NCBI GenBank assembly: GCA_023229525.1
Contig: JALNZC010000027.1
Coordinates: 1 to 56,738 of the forward strand
DNA length: 56,738 nucleotides
DNA from: Bacteroidales bacterium
GTDB taxonomy: Bacteria; Bacteroidota; Bacteroidia; Bacteroidales; FEN-979
Direction of reading: 5' to 3'
Shown here: one piece after another, positions 8,641-17,392 of the stretch
Layout: each line of letters opens with the position of its first letter
Position numbering within the stretch: position 1 is the first letter of the stretch
Notes under the pieces: generated by a model
What the model was told of the DNA's origin: nothing
Database searches by the model: none
What the model saw: only the letters and a program-made list of their open reading frames with translations
Made by a program: the position numbers and the translations under genes

Positions 8641-9105
8641 TTATTTCACCTGTAACACATTTTTAATCGCATCAATATAGGCCGGTTTTTGCATTGCTCC
8701 AACCGCCATCTGGGGTTTCCCCGATCTGGGTACGAACAGAACAGCCGGGATGGAAGAAACATTGAATAATTGGGCAAGTTCACGTTGTTCATCGGTATTT
8801 ACTTTGTATATCCTGACTTTCCCTTTATATTCATTGGATAACTCTACCATGATCGGTGCAACCATTTTACATGGACGGCACCAGTCGGCATAAAAATCGA
8901 TGATACAAGGCTGATCTCCGACGAAAATCCAATCATTGGGATTTTTTTTGTAATCCCAAACTAACTTTTGAAAAGATTCGGCGGTCAGATGAACTACCTC
9001 TCCTTCGTTGGTTTCCTTGATCCCATCATTGTTCCCGGCATTCCCGCTACAGGCATTAAATGTTAACGCCCCCAGAAAAAAAAGAAAAAATGTTAGTTTT
9101 TTCAT
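8641..9105 (-). CDS. lipoprotein thioredoxin with CRPC active site
   Basis: A 154-residue protein begins with a lipoprotein signal peptide (MKKLTFFLFFLGALTFNACS, lipid Cys19) and a Gly/Asn linker. A full thioredoxin domain follows. The active site is WCRPC (Cys76-Cys79) instead of WCGPC, and the cis-proline loop is SIPAVLFVP. It should act in the periplasm on disulfide or cytochrome maturation. Altered XX residues generally change the redox potential. It heads the operon with trxA and the wbqC-like gene, and a TAnnTTTG promoter lies upstream. Confidence 0.88.
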   Translation of the reverse strand: MKKLTFFLFFLGALTFNACSGNAGNNDGIKETNEGEVVHLTAESFQKLVWDYKKNPNDWIFVGDQPCIIDFYADWCRPCKMVAPIMVELSNEYKGKVRIYKVNTDEQRELAQLFNVSSIPAVLFVPRSGKPQMAVGAMQKPAYIDAIKNVLQVK

Positions 9106-9129
9106 AAGAATGATTTGTGAATGACGCTA

Positions 9130-9188
9130 CAAAGGTACAAAGTTTTTTCATATGAATCGCATAAATATCACTATTTTGATTATATTTG
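9130..9188. promoter_or_regulatory. divergent promoter region
   Basis: Two TAnnTTTG elements face opposite ways: TACCTTTG on the minus strand (9137-9130) for the thioredoxin operon and TATATTTG on the plus strand (9181-9188) for the zinc-ribbon gene at 9217. Neither has a strong upstream TTTG element at the ideal distance. Confidence 0.5.
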
Positions 9189-9216
9189 CAAATATTATTT
9201 TTGAGTAATTGGGCCT

Positions 9217-9642
9217 ATGACTTTTCAAAACATTGATATTAAGGATTTTTCAGTTGATACCGTCTCCGAGGAGGATTGCTTGAAATTTATCGCAGAAAAA
9301 AAATGGGGGACAGAATTTTGTTGTAAAAAATGTGGCCATACAAATTATTGTAAAGGAAAAACCCCCTATTCCCGTCGTTGTACCCGGTGTAAACATGATG
9401 AATCAGCTACTGCAAATACCATTTTCCATCGTTGCCATATTCCTCTCAAGGAAGCGTTTCAGATCGTTTATTTGGTGTGTAATGACCCGACGGTATCATC
9501 ATATGAATTGTCGCGACAGATTGAACTTCGCCAAATGACCTGCTGGAAACTCAAAGCACGATTGATGGATTGTATTAAAAACAGGGGGGAAATCGATATC
9601 CTGTATTCCGAGAATAGAAGTAATTTCACCCAAAGAAAATAA
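9217..9642 (+). CDS. stand-alone IS1595-type zinc-ribbon protein
   Basis: A 141-residue protein made almost only of the N-terminal zinc-ribbon and helical domain found in IS1595-family transposases. It shows CxxC pairs at 36/39 and 55/58, the phrase FHRCHIPLKEAFQIVY, and a helical segment DPTVSSYELSRQIELRQMTCWKLKARL. The DDE catalytic domain that should follow is absent, and hutI starts 8 bases later with no room for it. It is therefore not an active transposase. It may be a domesticated DNA-binding regulator or a remnant. The intact frame, its own promoter and the tight spacing to hutI favour retention. Confidence 0.75.
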   Translation: MTFQNIDIKDFSVDTVSEEDCLKFIAEKKWGTEFCCKKCGHTNYCKGKTPYSRRCTRCKHDESATANTIFHRCHIPLKEAFQIVYLVCNDPTVSSYELSRQIELRQMTCWKLKARLMDCIKNRGEIDILYSENRSNFTQRK

Positions 9643-9650
9643 TAACGATC

Positions 9651-10964
9651 ATGGCGATCCTAATAACCAATATCAAAGAAATAATTCAAGTTGAGGAAAA
9701 ACCAAAGCTAAAGATCTCCGGCCCGGGGATGCAGACATTGAAAACCATTAAAAACGGGTGGCTTTTAATTGAAAATGACCGGATCCGGGATTTCGGAAAA
9801 ATGCCTTTTGATGAACAACAGCTGAAGAAGTATATTCAGTCCTCCAATATCCAGCATCCAACATCCAGTATCCAGCATCCAGCATCCAACATCCAACATC
9901 CGGTCACCGAAATCGATGCCACTGGCAAGATGGTCTTTCCCTCCTTCTGTGACAGTCATACCCACCTGGTTTATGCCGGCAGTCGTGAAATTGAGTACAT
10001 CGATAAAATAAAGGGATTAAGCTATGAAGAGATTGCCAGAAGGGGAGGAGGGATACTTAACTCTGCCAGGCGACTGCATGAAACTTCGGAAGAGGACCTC
10101 GTCGCCCAGGCTCTCGGCCGGCTCCGGGAGATCATGATGCTGGGGACCGGTGCCGTGGAAATTAAAAGCGGATACGGTCTTACAGTTGAAGACGAGCTTA
10201 AAATGCTTCGGGTCATTAAAAAATTGAAAACCTTATCCCCTGTCACAATAGTTCCAACCTTTTTGGGTGCTCATGCTTTACCTGCCGCCTACAATGGGAA
10301 ACAGGATGAGTTTGTAGATATGGTGATCAACGAAATGATTCCCCGGGTGGCATCGGAAGAATTGGCTGATTTTATTGATGTTTTCTGCGACCGTGGATTT
10401 TTCACGGTAACCGACACCGACCGCATCCTCAATGCAGGGATGAAATATGGCATGCGCCCTAAAATTCATGCCAATGAACTTGATTACTCCGGCGGTATCC
10501 AGATTGGAGTAAAGTACAACGCTCTTTCCGTTGATCACCTGGAATATACCGGTATGGAAGAAATCCAGTGTCTTATTGGTACCGAAACCATGCCCACTGT
10601 TTTACCCGGAGCTGCTTTTTTCCTCGGAATGAAATCTGCGCCGGTCCGGCAAATGATCAATGCCGGCTTGTCTGTTGCTATGGCCAGCGATTACAATCCC
10701 GGATCATCTCCTTCGGGGAATATGCAATTTATCCTTTCCATGGCATGCATCAGATATAAGATGTTACCTGCAGAAGCAATCCATGCTGTAACGATCAATG
10801 GAGCATATGCAATGGGTCTGAGTGATGAATACGGAAGTATCGCAAGAGGTAAAAAGGCCAACCTGTTCATAACCTGCCCCATTCCGACAATGGAATTCAT
10901 GCCTTATGCTTACGGCAGCAACAAGGTGGATACCGTCATCCTCAACGGGAATATAGTTCAATAA
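9651..10964 (+). CDS. hutI: imidazolonepropionase
   Basis: A 437-residue cytosolic amidohydrolase that hydrolyses 4-imidazolone-5-propionate to N-formimino-L-glutamate in histidine degradation. It has the metal motif DSHTHLVYAG (residues 101-110), EIKSGYGL, FLGAHALP, DHLEYTG and the late ASDYNPGSSPS motif. Residues about 64-84 (SNIQHPTSSIQHPASNIQHP) are a repetitive insert. They are encoded by nine tandem seven-base units, inserted between the N-terminal beta domain and EIDATGKMVFPSF. The next pathway enzyme, ftcD, is 2.2 kb downstream beyond a minus-strand gene. Start ATG 9651. Confidence 0.93.
   Translation: MAILITNIKEIIQVEEKPKLKISGPGMQTLKTIKNGWLLIENDRIRDFGKMPFDEQQLKKYIQSSNIQHPTSSIQHPASNIQHPVTEIDATGKMVFPSFCDSHTHLVYAGSREIEYIDKIKGLSYEEIARRGGGILNSARRLHETSEEDLVAQALGRLREIMMLGTGAVEIKSGYGLTVEDELKMLRVIKKLKTLSPVTIVPTFLGAHALPAAYNGKQDEFVDMVINEMIPRVASEELADFIDVFCDRGFFTVTDTDRILNAGMKYGMRPKIHANELDYSGGIQIGVKYNALSVDHLEYTGMEEIQCLIGTETMPTVLPGAAFFLGMKSAPVRQMINAGLSVAMASDYNPGSSPSGNMQFILSMACIRYKMLPAEAIHAVTINGAYAMGLSDEYGSIARGKKANLFITCPIPTMEFMPYAYGSNKVDTVILNGNIVQ
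9842..9904 (+). repeat. in-frame heptamer array (ATCCARY)9 inside hutI
   Basis: Nine consecutive seven-base units (CTCCAAT, then ATCCAGC, ATCCAAC, ATCCAGT, ATCCAGC twice, ATCCAAC twice, ATCCGGT) span 63 bases, exactly 21 codons. The unit is the reverse complement of the array at 19814-19850. Because seven is not a multiple of three, only array lengths in steps of three units keep hutI in frame. Confidence 0.85.
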
Positions 10965-10973
10965 TCCTGCCTT

Positions 10974-13025
10974 TCATTTGATGATTTTTAAAGCCTGGTC
11001 GGTTGCATCAAGGAGGGGCTTGATAGAAATCCCGGAACCTACGGCATTTTTCATCCAGAGTTGAGGAATCAACCGGCCGGCTGAATAGATGCGAAGCGCT
11101 TCATCCGCAAAATTCTTTCCCTTCAGGAACTGATCAAGTTGAAAATCGATCAGATGTCCGACAGGATAATTGGAAAGATAAAGCGGATTATCGATCATGT
11201 GGGAATATATCGCAAGGATCGGGGTGTCTTTTAAACCGAAAACCGGGGCGTAGTATTGATTCCACACTTCAATAGCCGATTTTACGACAGTCTCTTTCAA
11301 CCTGTCACTGCTGGCGGTGGGATTTTCGTACAACCATTTCCACACCTGCATATCAACCAACGAAACACCCATGATCTCGTAGCTTGCCCAGAAATTATCC
11401 AGGGCAGCCATGGCTTCCTTGTTGGGATCGTTGTCCTTTATCCCGAGAAGTTCCAGGTCACGTTTCTGGAACATAAAGGCGAAAGCTTCGGTAAAAGCGG
11501 TATTCGGAACTCCTTGCATCATATAGTCATCAACGAAATAAAGGCTTATGGTCTGCTCCACATTGTGACCGAGTTCGTGAACGGCAATGTTATAGCCTTT
11601 GTAATCCATTCCATCTTTTCCGATGCGTGTACGCAGATGGGCCTTATCGCCTTTCATCTGGGCGCCCCAGGCATGTCCGCTTCCCCGGGCCGGGTCCACC
11701 GTAATATGTGATGCAATTTCTCTGGCCTTTTCGGGTTTGAATCCCAGTTTGATCAGTATATTGGGAATGTCGGCTTCGAAAGCTTGCGTATTCGGATATT
11801 TGGCTCGGGTGGTCTTGTCGAGCAACTCCATATTCATATTGCTGCGTGCCTTGAATCCATCGTACCAGATGTCGAAAGGTTGAAGAGGTCTGCCAAGTCT
11901 TTTACTGATCAGATCTCCGACTTGTTTGACCTCATTCGAAGAACAAAGATCCGTGAAAAGTTTCTGGACTTGATCTTCTGGGATTTCCATCCCGGCATCA
12001 AAAGCACGCAGGATGAACGTCGGATAAATGGGTGTATAGGGATCGACTTCCTTCAAAGCTCTGAAATTGTTGAGCAGGTTTTGATATCGTGTGTTCTGTT
12101 CAGGATTCGATGCAATCTCTTTCCCATCCTTAAAAAGCTTGTTGGTGATGGGGTTCCATTGGAAAGCAGGGTTGTTTATGACACTGTCAGGAATATCCTG
12201 GTTGATGATATGAAGCATAACCTGGTAAATCATATTTTGCTTGAGTAAACCTTCGTCTCCCTTGTTATAATTAGCCTTAAGTTCATCACGGAGATTCCAG
12301 TGTGAGATCAGCTTCATATCTTTGGCAAAATGGGTCTTCATCTTGGTATCGACGAGATTTCCTACAAAAATGTTGTAATTGGAAATGTAATTGTCAGAGG
12401 CGGTAAGGGCCTCCGATATTTTTACATTCACAGCAGCCGGAACACGGGAAGTAAAAATATCGCCCATCCGGGCATAAGCCCAATCCTTACGTGACCACTG
12501 AAGGCCCAGCGCTTCTTTTTCCTTGAGCGAGTATGAAGGGAAATTGAGCGCCGTGATGAAAGCCAGTTTGTTGCTGAAAAAATCGTCGGCAAAATGTGAA
12601 CCGGGTTCATAAGCAGCGAAAATCTGATCGATGTCAAGCATTTCTCCGATGTCGAGATGCATCCCGCGTTTAAGATCCAGACTGATAATATTGAAATGAC
12701 CGAATATGGATTCGAAATTGTTGCTTAACCGTTTGAATAATTTATCCAGTTTTTCGGGATTACTTACAAAGTACTGGAGACAGAAAGATTCAAATTCTTT
12801 TTCCGAACCGTCGATCTGTGTCCACAGGGCGGCAAATTGTTTTACCCCTTTCTCAAGCCGGACTTTCACGGATTCTCCATGTTGTTTGCTGAGTTTGACC
12901 ATAACGGAATCAATGGTATTTTGCCGGATGAATTGCACCGGGCCTGTTTGTTGACCGCTCTCTTTTTGTTTGCACTGAGAAAAAATCAGTGCCAAAGGTA
13001 AGAGGACCCAGAAAATTTTTTTCAT
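10974..13025 (-). CDS. HELGH zinc metallopeptidase-like lipoprotein
   Basis: A 683-residue protein with a lipoprotein signal peptide (MKKIFWVLLPLALIFSQC) and a zinc-peptidase motif, VHELGHNVEQ. About 27 residues later comes NTAFTEAFAFMFQ, whose Glu could be the third ligand, as in gluzincins. The overall pattern is that of M3-like lipoproteins seen in Bacteroidota. It should be anchored in the envelope and face the periplasm or outside. Substrates are unknown. ATG 13025 starts the signal peptide, and the frame upstream of it lacks coding character. It lies between hutI and ftcD on the opposite strand. Confidence 0.75.
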   Translation of the reverse strand: MKKIFWVLLPLALIFSQCKQKESGQQTGPVQFIRQNTIDSVMVKLSKQHGESVKVRLEKGVKQFAALWTQIDGSEKEFESFCLQYFVSNPEKLDKLFKRLSNNFESIFGHFNIISLDLKRGMHLDIGEMLDIDQIFAAYEPGSHFADDFFSNKLAFITALNFPSYSLKEKEALGLQWSRKDWAYARMGDIFTSRVPAAVNVKISEALTASDNYISNYNIFVGNLVDTKMKTHFAKDMKLISHWNLRDELKANYNKGDEGLLKQNMIYQVMLHIINQDIPDSVINNPAFQWNPITNKLFKDGKEIASNPEQNTRYQNLLNNFRALKEVDPYTPIYPTFILRAFDAGMEIPEDQVQKLFTDLCSSNEVKQVGDLISKRLGRPLQPFDIWYDGFKARSNMNMELLDKTTRAKYPNTQAFEADIPNILIKLGFKPEKAREIASHITVDPARGSGHAWGAQMKGDKAHLRTRIGKDGMDYKGYNIAVHELGHNVEQTISLYFVDDYMMQGVPNTAFTEAFAFMFQKRDLELLGIKDNDPNKEAMAALDNFWASYEIMGVSLVDMQVWKWLYENPTASSDRLKETVVKSAIEVWNQYYAPVFGLKDTPILAIYSHMIDNPLYLSNYPVGHLIDFQLDQFLKGKNFADEALRIYSAGRLIPQLWMKNAVGSGISIKPLLDATDQALKIIK

Positions 13026-13050
13026 AATAAGAGGATTTTTGTGTGGTTTA

Positions 13051-13105
13051 CAAAAATAGCGAAATACCAAATTGCAACACAAATGAATGTATTTCCATAT
13101 TTTTG
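13051..13105. promoter_or_regulatory. divergent promoter region
   Basis: TATTTTTG on the minus strand (13058-13051) faces the lipoprotein peptidase, and TATTTTTG on the plus strand (13098-13105) faces ftcD. Both fit TAnnTTTG. The stretch up to ftcD also has a small direct repeat, TTCGCTAT twice. Confidence 0.45.
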
Positions 13106-13135
13106 CAAAAATAATTTTCGCTATTTCGCTATTTT

Positions 13136-14827
13136 ATGATGAAACAACTGATCGAATGTGTCCCCAATTTTTCAGAAGGACAGGATATGAATGTGATCAA
13201 AACGATCACTGATGAAATTGTAAAAGTTGACGGGGTTAAGCTTCTTGATGTCGACCCGGGTAAAGCAACCAACCGGACGGTGGTAACGTTTGTGGGAACT
13301 CCCGAGGCCGTGGTTGAGGCCGCCTTTCTGGCCATAAAAAAAGCCGCAGAGGTGATCGATATGACCCGGCACCATGGCGAACATCCCCGTTTCGGGGGAA
13401 CAGACGTTTGTCCGATGGTCCCGGTATCCAATATTACTATGGAGGAAACGGTCCGTTATGCGCATCAATTAGCCGAACGTGTCGGGAAGGAATTGGAAAT
13501 ACCGGTTTATTGTTATGAAAATGCAGCTTTCACCCCCGCGCGTCGTAACCTGGCCAATTGCCGGGCGGGAGAATATGAAGGATTGCCAAAAAAGCTCAGG
13601 GATCCGAAGTGGAAACCCGATTTCGGTCCGGCTCAATTCAATCCACGTACAGGAGCTACAGCCATTGGGGCACGTGATTTTTTGGTTGCTTACAACATAA
13701 ACCTGAATACTACTTCAACTCGCAGGGCAAATGCGGTAGCTTTTGATCTTCGAGAAAAAGGACGCCCGGTGCGTGAAGGAAATCCCATCACAGGCAAGAT
13801 CAAAAAAGATGAAAACGGGAAAGAAGTCTGGATTCCCGGGGCGCTGAAAGCAACAAAAGCTATCGGGTGGTTTATCAGAGAATATGGGATAGCACAAGTT
13901 TCAATAAACCTGACAAATATCAGTATTACTCCGGTACATGAAGCCTTTGAAATGGCATGTATAAAAGCACAGGAAAGAGGTATGCGTGTTTCGGGTTCGG
14001 AACTCGTAGGACTGATCCCTAAAAAAGCGATGATCGATGCCGGAAAATATTTCTTGCGTAAACAACAACGTTCGGTGGGGATTTCAGAGGAAGAAATCAT
14101 CAAAATTGCTGTGAAATCTCTGGGACTCGATGACCTTAAACCCTTCAATCCGAAAGAAAAAATTATTGAATATTTGCTGGAAGATCCCTTAGATAAACAA
14201 TTGGTGAGTTTAACCGCCGAAGGATTTGCCAGTGAAACTGCTTCCGAATCACCGGCGCCCGGCGGAGGTTCGGTTTCAGCATATGTCGCAGCGCTCGGGG
14301 TTTCCCTGGGAACCATGGTGGCAAACCTTTCTTCGCATAAACCCGGCTGGGATGAAAAGTGGGATGAATTTTCCAGATGGGCAGAAAAGGGACAGAAATT
14401 GAAAGATGATTTACTTTACCTGGTTGATGAAGATACCCGTGCTTTCAATAAAATTATGGATGCTTTTGGCTTGCCAAAAAGTACCGATGAAGAAAAAGCG
14501 CAACGGACAACTGCCATCCAGGAGGCCACAAAATATGCCATCGAAGTTCCCTTTAGCACGATGCAGAAAGCCTTTCAGGGGTTTGAAATCATCCGTGCCA
14601 TGGTGGATTCAGGCAATCCCAATTCGGTAACCGATGCCGGCGTTGGAGCGCTCTGCCTGCGATCGGCTGTGGTCGGTGCGTACCTGAATGTCAAGGTGAA
14701 CGGTGCAGGATTGAAAGATAAAATTTTCCTCGAAACGGTTTTGAATCAGGCCGGAGAACTTGTTACGAACGCTCACGCTGCCGAAGCAGAGATCATCAAG
14801 CTGGTTAACGAAAAGATCAGTCATTAA
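13136..14827 (+). CDS. ftcD: glutamate formimidoyltransferase / formiminoTHF cyclodeaminase
   Basis: A 563-residue bifunctional fusion. Residues 1 to about 330 form the formiminotransferase domain (QLIECVPNFSEGQD, RHHGEHPRFGGTDVCP, NPRTGATAIGARDFLVAYN), which moves the formimino group from formiminoglutamate to tetrahydrofolate. The part from about residue 350 is the cyclodeaminase domain (ESPAPGGGSVSAYVAALG), which releases ammonia to give methenyl-THF. It follows hutI in histidine degradation; hutH and hutU are not in the window. Start ATG 13136, with a second ATG directly after. Confidence 0.95.
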   Translation: MMKQLIECVPNFSEGQDMNVIKTITDEIVKVDGVKLLDVDPGKATNRTVVTFVGTPEAVVEAAFLAIKKAAEVIDMTRHHGEHPRFGGTDVCPMVPVSNITMEETVRYAHQLAERVGKELEIPVYCYENAAFTPARRNLANCRAGEYEGLPKKLRDPKWKPDFGPAQFNPRTGATAIGARDFLVAYNINLNTTSTRRANAVAFDLREKGRPVREGNPITGKIKKDENGKEVWIPGALKATKAIGWFIREYGIAQVSINLTNISITPVHEAFEMACIKAQERGMRVSGSELVGLIPKKAMIDAGKYFLRKQQRSVGISEEEIIKIAVKSLGLDDLKPFNPKEKIIEYLLEDPLDKQLVSLTAEGFASETASESPAPGGGSVSAYVAALGVSLGTMVANLSSHKPGWDEKWDEFSRWAEKGQKLKDDLLYLVDEDTRAFNKIMDAFGLPKSTDEEKAQRTTAIQEATKYAIEVPFSTMQKAFQGFEIIRAMVDSGNPNSVTDAGVGALCLRSAVVGAYLNVKVNGAGLKDKIFLETVLNQAGELVTNAHAAEAEIIKLVNEKISH

Positions 14828-14844
14828 AAAACAGACCGGAGCCT

Positions 14845-15273
14845 TTACTTTTTGGGTGTCTCAGCTGCCGGAGTTGCAGGAACCGGTTTTGTTTCACCTG
14901 CTTTTGCAGGAGGTTTCGACATTGGTGTAACAGGCTGCTTTCTGTCGATGGTGGTTCCTGCGGCAGGTGGTTTTGCCACAGTTCCCTGCGTCTGTGCCTT
15001 TACAAGGTGATCAGCCTTTCCGAGAAATTTTCCTTCTTTATCGAATTGATAAGCGAACTTCTTCCCCTTGATCTCTGTGACAGCAACATACGTGGTTCCG
15101 CTTTTATCGTCCATTTTTGCGGCTCTTACGATCTGGGCACCCGGTAAGTTCTGCTTCACGAAGTCAATCGCACCTTTGGGTAATTGTGAAGTCTTAATGT
15201 CCACCAATTTTTGATTCTGGGAGAAACAAACAATGGCGAACAAAACCGCAACAAAAAATAGCAATGATTTTTT
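14845..15273 (-). CDS. secreted PepSY-like protein with Pro-rich tail
   Basis: A 142-residue protein has a signal peptide (MKKSLLFFVAVLFAIVCFSQ), then one PepSY-like/DUF2874-type repeat (SQLPKGAIDFVKQNLPGAQI, ending FDKEGKFLGKAD). The tail is rich in Pro, Ala, Lys and Thr. PepSY-like periplasmic proteins often sit beside two-component systems and may bind or sense envelope components. Start ATG 15273. It is the most distal of three small secreted proteins downstream of a sensor kinase pair, but a terminator separates it from the preceding gene. Confidence 0.7.
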   Translation of the reverse strand, partial: KKSLLFFVAVLFAIVCFSQNQKLVDIKTSQLPKGAIDFVKQNLPGAQIVRAAKMDDKSGTTYVAVTEIKGKKFAYQFDKEGKFLGKADHLVKAQTQGTVAKPPAAGTTIDRKQPVTPMSKPPAKAGETKPVPATPAAETPKK

Positions 15274-15334
15274 CATAAGGTTCGAGTTAAAAGATAACTT
15301 GGTCAAACAAAAATAGATGAAATATAAGTAAAAT

Positions 15335-15367
15335 AAAAAAAGGTCAGATCAAAGGATCCGACCTTTT
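15335..15367 (-). terminator. rho-independent terminator
   Basis: On the minus strand AAAAGGTCGGATC, a short CTTT loop and GATCTGACC are followed by a run of seven T residues. This is a strong intrinsic terminator about 25 bases after the stop of the Lys/Ala-rich gene. Confidence 0.75.
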
Positions 15368-15391
15368 ACATCCAAATTAACCAATCCCCAA

Positions 15392-15697
15392 TTACTTTTT
15401 AACGGGTGTTGTTGATTCCTTCTTGGCAGCAGGTGTTGTAGTTTCCTTGGCAGCTGTCTTTGCTTTTTTCCCAGCATGTTTAGGATTTTCCTTAGCAGCA
15501 GGTTTTGTAGCTTCAGTGGCTGCAGGCTTTGCAGTCGTGGTGGCAGCAGGTTTTGCAGTTTCAGTGGCAGCAGGTTTTGCTACTTCGGTTTTGGTGGCTT
15601 CTTTTTTCTTTTCGACAGGTTTTGCTTTTTCCTGTGTTTGAGCAAACATCGACATTGTGAACATCCCGGCAAGGGCAATTAACATTACTTTTTTCAT
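15392..15697 (-). CDS. secreted Lys/Ala/Pro-rich repeat protein
   Basis: A 101-residue low-complexity protein has a clear signal peptide (MKKVMLIALAGMFTMSMFAQ). The rest is built from repeated AKPAAT units (AKPAATETAKPAATTTAKPA) with many Lys and Thr residues, strongly basic. It resembles histone-H1-like or anionic-polymer-binding tails and has no catalytic motif. It may bind envelope polymers, DNA or lipopolysaccharide, but this is inference. An intrinsic terminator follows. Start ATG 15697. Confidence 0.6.
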   Translation of the reverse strand: MKKVMLIALAGMFTMSMFAQTQEKAKPVEKKKEATKTEVAKPAATETAKPAATTTAKPAATEATKPAAKENPKHAGKKAKTAAKETTTPAAKKESTTPVKK

Positions 15698-15739
15698 TGT
15701 TTTTGATTGTTTAAGTGAAAAGTTAAATTTACTGGTTAG

Positions 15740-16039
15740 CTATTTTTTTGAAACTTCTTTACAACAATCCCCTACACATGGCTCTTTGAGCAGAAATTTT
15801 CCATCTTTGTCAAAGGTGATTTTATCCCGGGATTTGTCTTTTGAAACACAAAGATCGTATGTAATAACGCCTTTGGAATCAACCTTGAATGCTTTATCAA
15901 TCAAGCATCCGGTACAATTTTTTATAAGATACTCAGTAATCGGCTTCTGAAGGTCTGTTTTCTTTATTTCAGTCTTTGTTTGTGCAAAAATCAAAGTGCT
16001 GAATATGCCGAACAATAGTATTAAAATTCCCTTTTTCAT
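15740..16039 (-). CDS. small secreted Cys-containing PepSY-like protein
   Basis: A 99-residue protein has a signal peptide (MKKGILILLFGIFSTLIFAQ) and a PepSY-like fold pattern: KKTDLQKPITEYLIKN, then FKVDSKGVITYDL, then KITFDKDGKFLLKE. It carries two Cys pairs (NCTGC and the ending VGDCC) that suggest metal binding or disulfides. It lies between the two-component system and the Lys/Ala-rich gene, all on the minus strand. Its role may be linked to the sensor. Start ATG 16039 begins the signal peptide. Confidence 0.6.
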   Translation of the reverse strand: MKKGILILLFGIFSTLIFAQTKTEIKKTDLQKPITEYLIKNCTGCLIDKAFKVDSKGVITYDLCVSKDKSRDKITFDKDGKFLLKEPCVGDCCKEVSKK

Positions 16040-16114
16040 GTTTTCATCGTAAAAGTGCTGCAAAATTGTACGATGATTCTGTGGAAAATCTGAAGAATTA
16101 AAAAAAAATAAGAA

Positions 16115-17392
16115 TTAAAAAGAAAGTAGGAGGCTGTGGATGCCATCAGCGTACTGGTAGTTAATCTGCATATGATAAAGCTGGGCAATTTTCCGGACTA
16201 TGGAGAGGCCTAAACCGACAGAATCACCGGAAGTGCCTGATTTACGGAAACGTTCAAATAAATCGTCCGGATCAACGCCCAGTGGCTGACCCGAATTGGA
16301 AATAATCAACCGGGCAGAGGTCAGAACGATGTTCATAGATCCTGATTGATGATTATGTTTAATAGCATTGGAAACAAGATTGGTAATCATGATCTCGGCC
16401 AAAATGCGGTTGATCCTGATAATTACAGACTCTTGATAATTTTTTATAACTTCGATGTGCAAATGGTCGATCATTTCTTCAAAGTGTTCCAGGGTTTTAT
16501 CAATCACCTGTGAAAGATTTATTTCCTCCTTTGTAGTAAACTGTTCATTTTCGATCTTCGAAATAAGCAAGAGACCCTGATTGAGTTTCGACATGCGTGT
16601 GGTGGCATCATAAACCGAACTGATCAGCTGTAATTGATCTTCGTTAAGGTTTTCATGCTGGATAAGTAAATCAAGTTTCGATTTTATGACAGCCAGAGGA
16701 GTTTGCAATTCATGGGCCGCATTTTCGTTAAATTCCTTTAGATTAATGAAATCCTGCCTGATTTTATTCGACATCTTTTCCATCGCCTGGTTTAAAAGAC
16801 CAAATTCATAGATATCCGTTTTTACCAGTTTTAACGGTTTCTCCTGATTGATATCATAACTCCCCAAGTTATAAAGAATACGGTGAAAAGGGATCCATAC
16901 TCTTCGGGAAATTATATAATTTAAAATGACAAGAAGGATCAACAGGGAAATGAAGACCAATGCGATCACAATGACAATTCCGGCCACGAGTGTTTCGGTC
17001 TCATGCAGGGGTTTGTAAATATTGATGGTATAACCCTTATTACGGATGGAAGTATTTTCAGCAAAAAGATGACGATAGGATAAAAATTTTCCCTGTTCGC
17101 CGTTATACATAATGGTATCATGAATAAACTCTGCCTTCCGGTTCGGCTGGTATAAAATGGTGACTTCGATCAGGTGGCCAAAGATTGTACGGAAATCAGG
17201 TACACTGTCGGAATAATTGATGGTTTCCTCAATCAACAATTTCTCATCTTTCAGGGTCCTGTCAAGCTGGGTATAAAAAACACGTTGTAACAGGTGATAA
17301 AAGATCAATCCACTGATAATAAATACAATCCCTGAAAGGATCAGGTAATATCGCGAAGTTTTTGTCAGCAGTTTCATGCGTTTCAATTTCAC
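16115..17392 (-). CDS. sensor histidine kinase
   Basis: A protein of 420-425 residues has two transmembrane helices (about 15-35 and 135-160) bracketing a periplasmic sensor region. A HAMP-like stretch and the HisKA H-box NAAHELQTPLAVIK follow, then an N-box ITNLVSNAIKHN and G-box SVGLGLSIVRKIAQLY. It should autophosphorylate and pass phosphate to the OmpR-type regulator encoded just upstream. GTG 17392 overlaps the regulator stop by four bases (translational coupling); ATG 17377 is an alternative. Stimulus unknown. The three secreted proteins downstream are candidate targets or accessory sensors. Confidence 0.9.
   Translation of the reverse strand: MKLKRMKLLTKTSRYYLILSGIVFIISGLIFYHLLQRVFYTQLDRTLKDEKLLIEETINYSDSVPDFRTIFGHLIEVTILYQPNRKAEFIHDTIMYNGEQGKFLSYRHLFAENTSIRNKGYTINIYKPLHETETLVAGIVIVIALVFISLLILLVILNYIISRRVWIPFHRILYNLGSYDINQEKPLKLVKTDIYEFGLLNQAMEKMSNKIRQDFINLKEFNENAAHELQTPLAVIKSKLDLLIQHENLNEDQLQLISSVYDATTRMSKLNQGLLLISKIENEQFTTKEEINLSQVIDKTLEHFEEMIDHLHIEVIKNYQESVIIRINRILAEIMITNLVSNAIKHNHQSGSMNIVLTSARLIISNSGQPLGVDPDDLFERFRKSGTSGDSVGLGLSIVRKIAQLYHMQINYQYADGIHSLLLSF

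Noticed and set aside
15392..15697. Plus-strand frames opposite the Lys/Ala-rich gene
   Set aside because: They mirror its low-complexity codons; the minus-strand frame has a signal peptide and a terminator.
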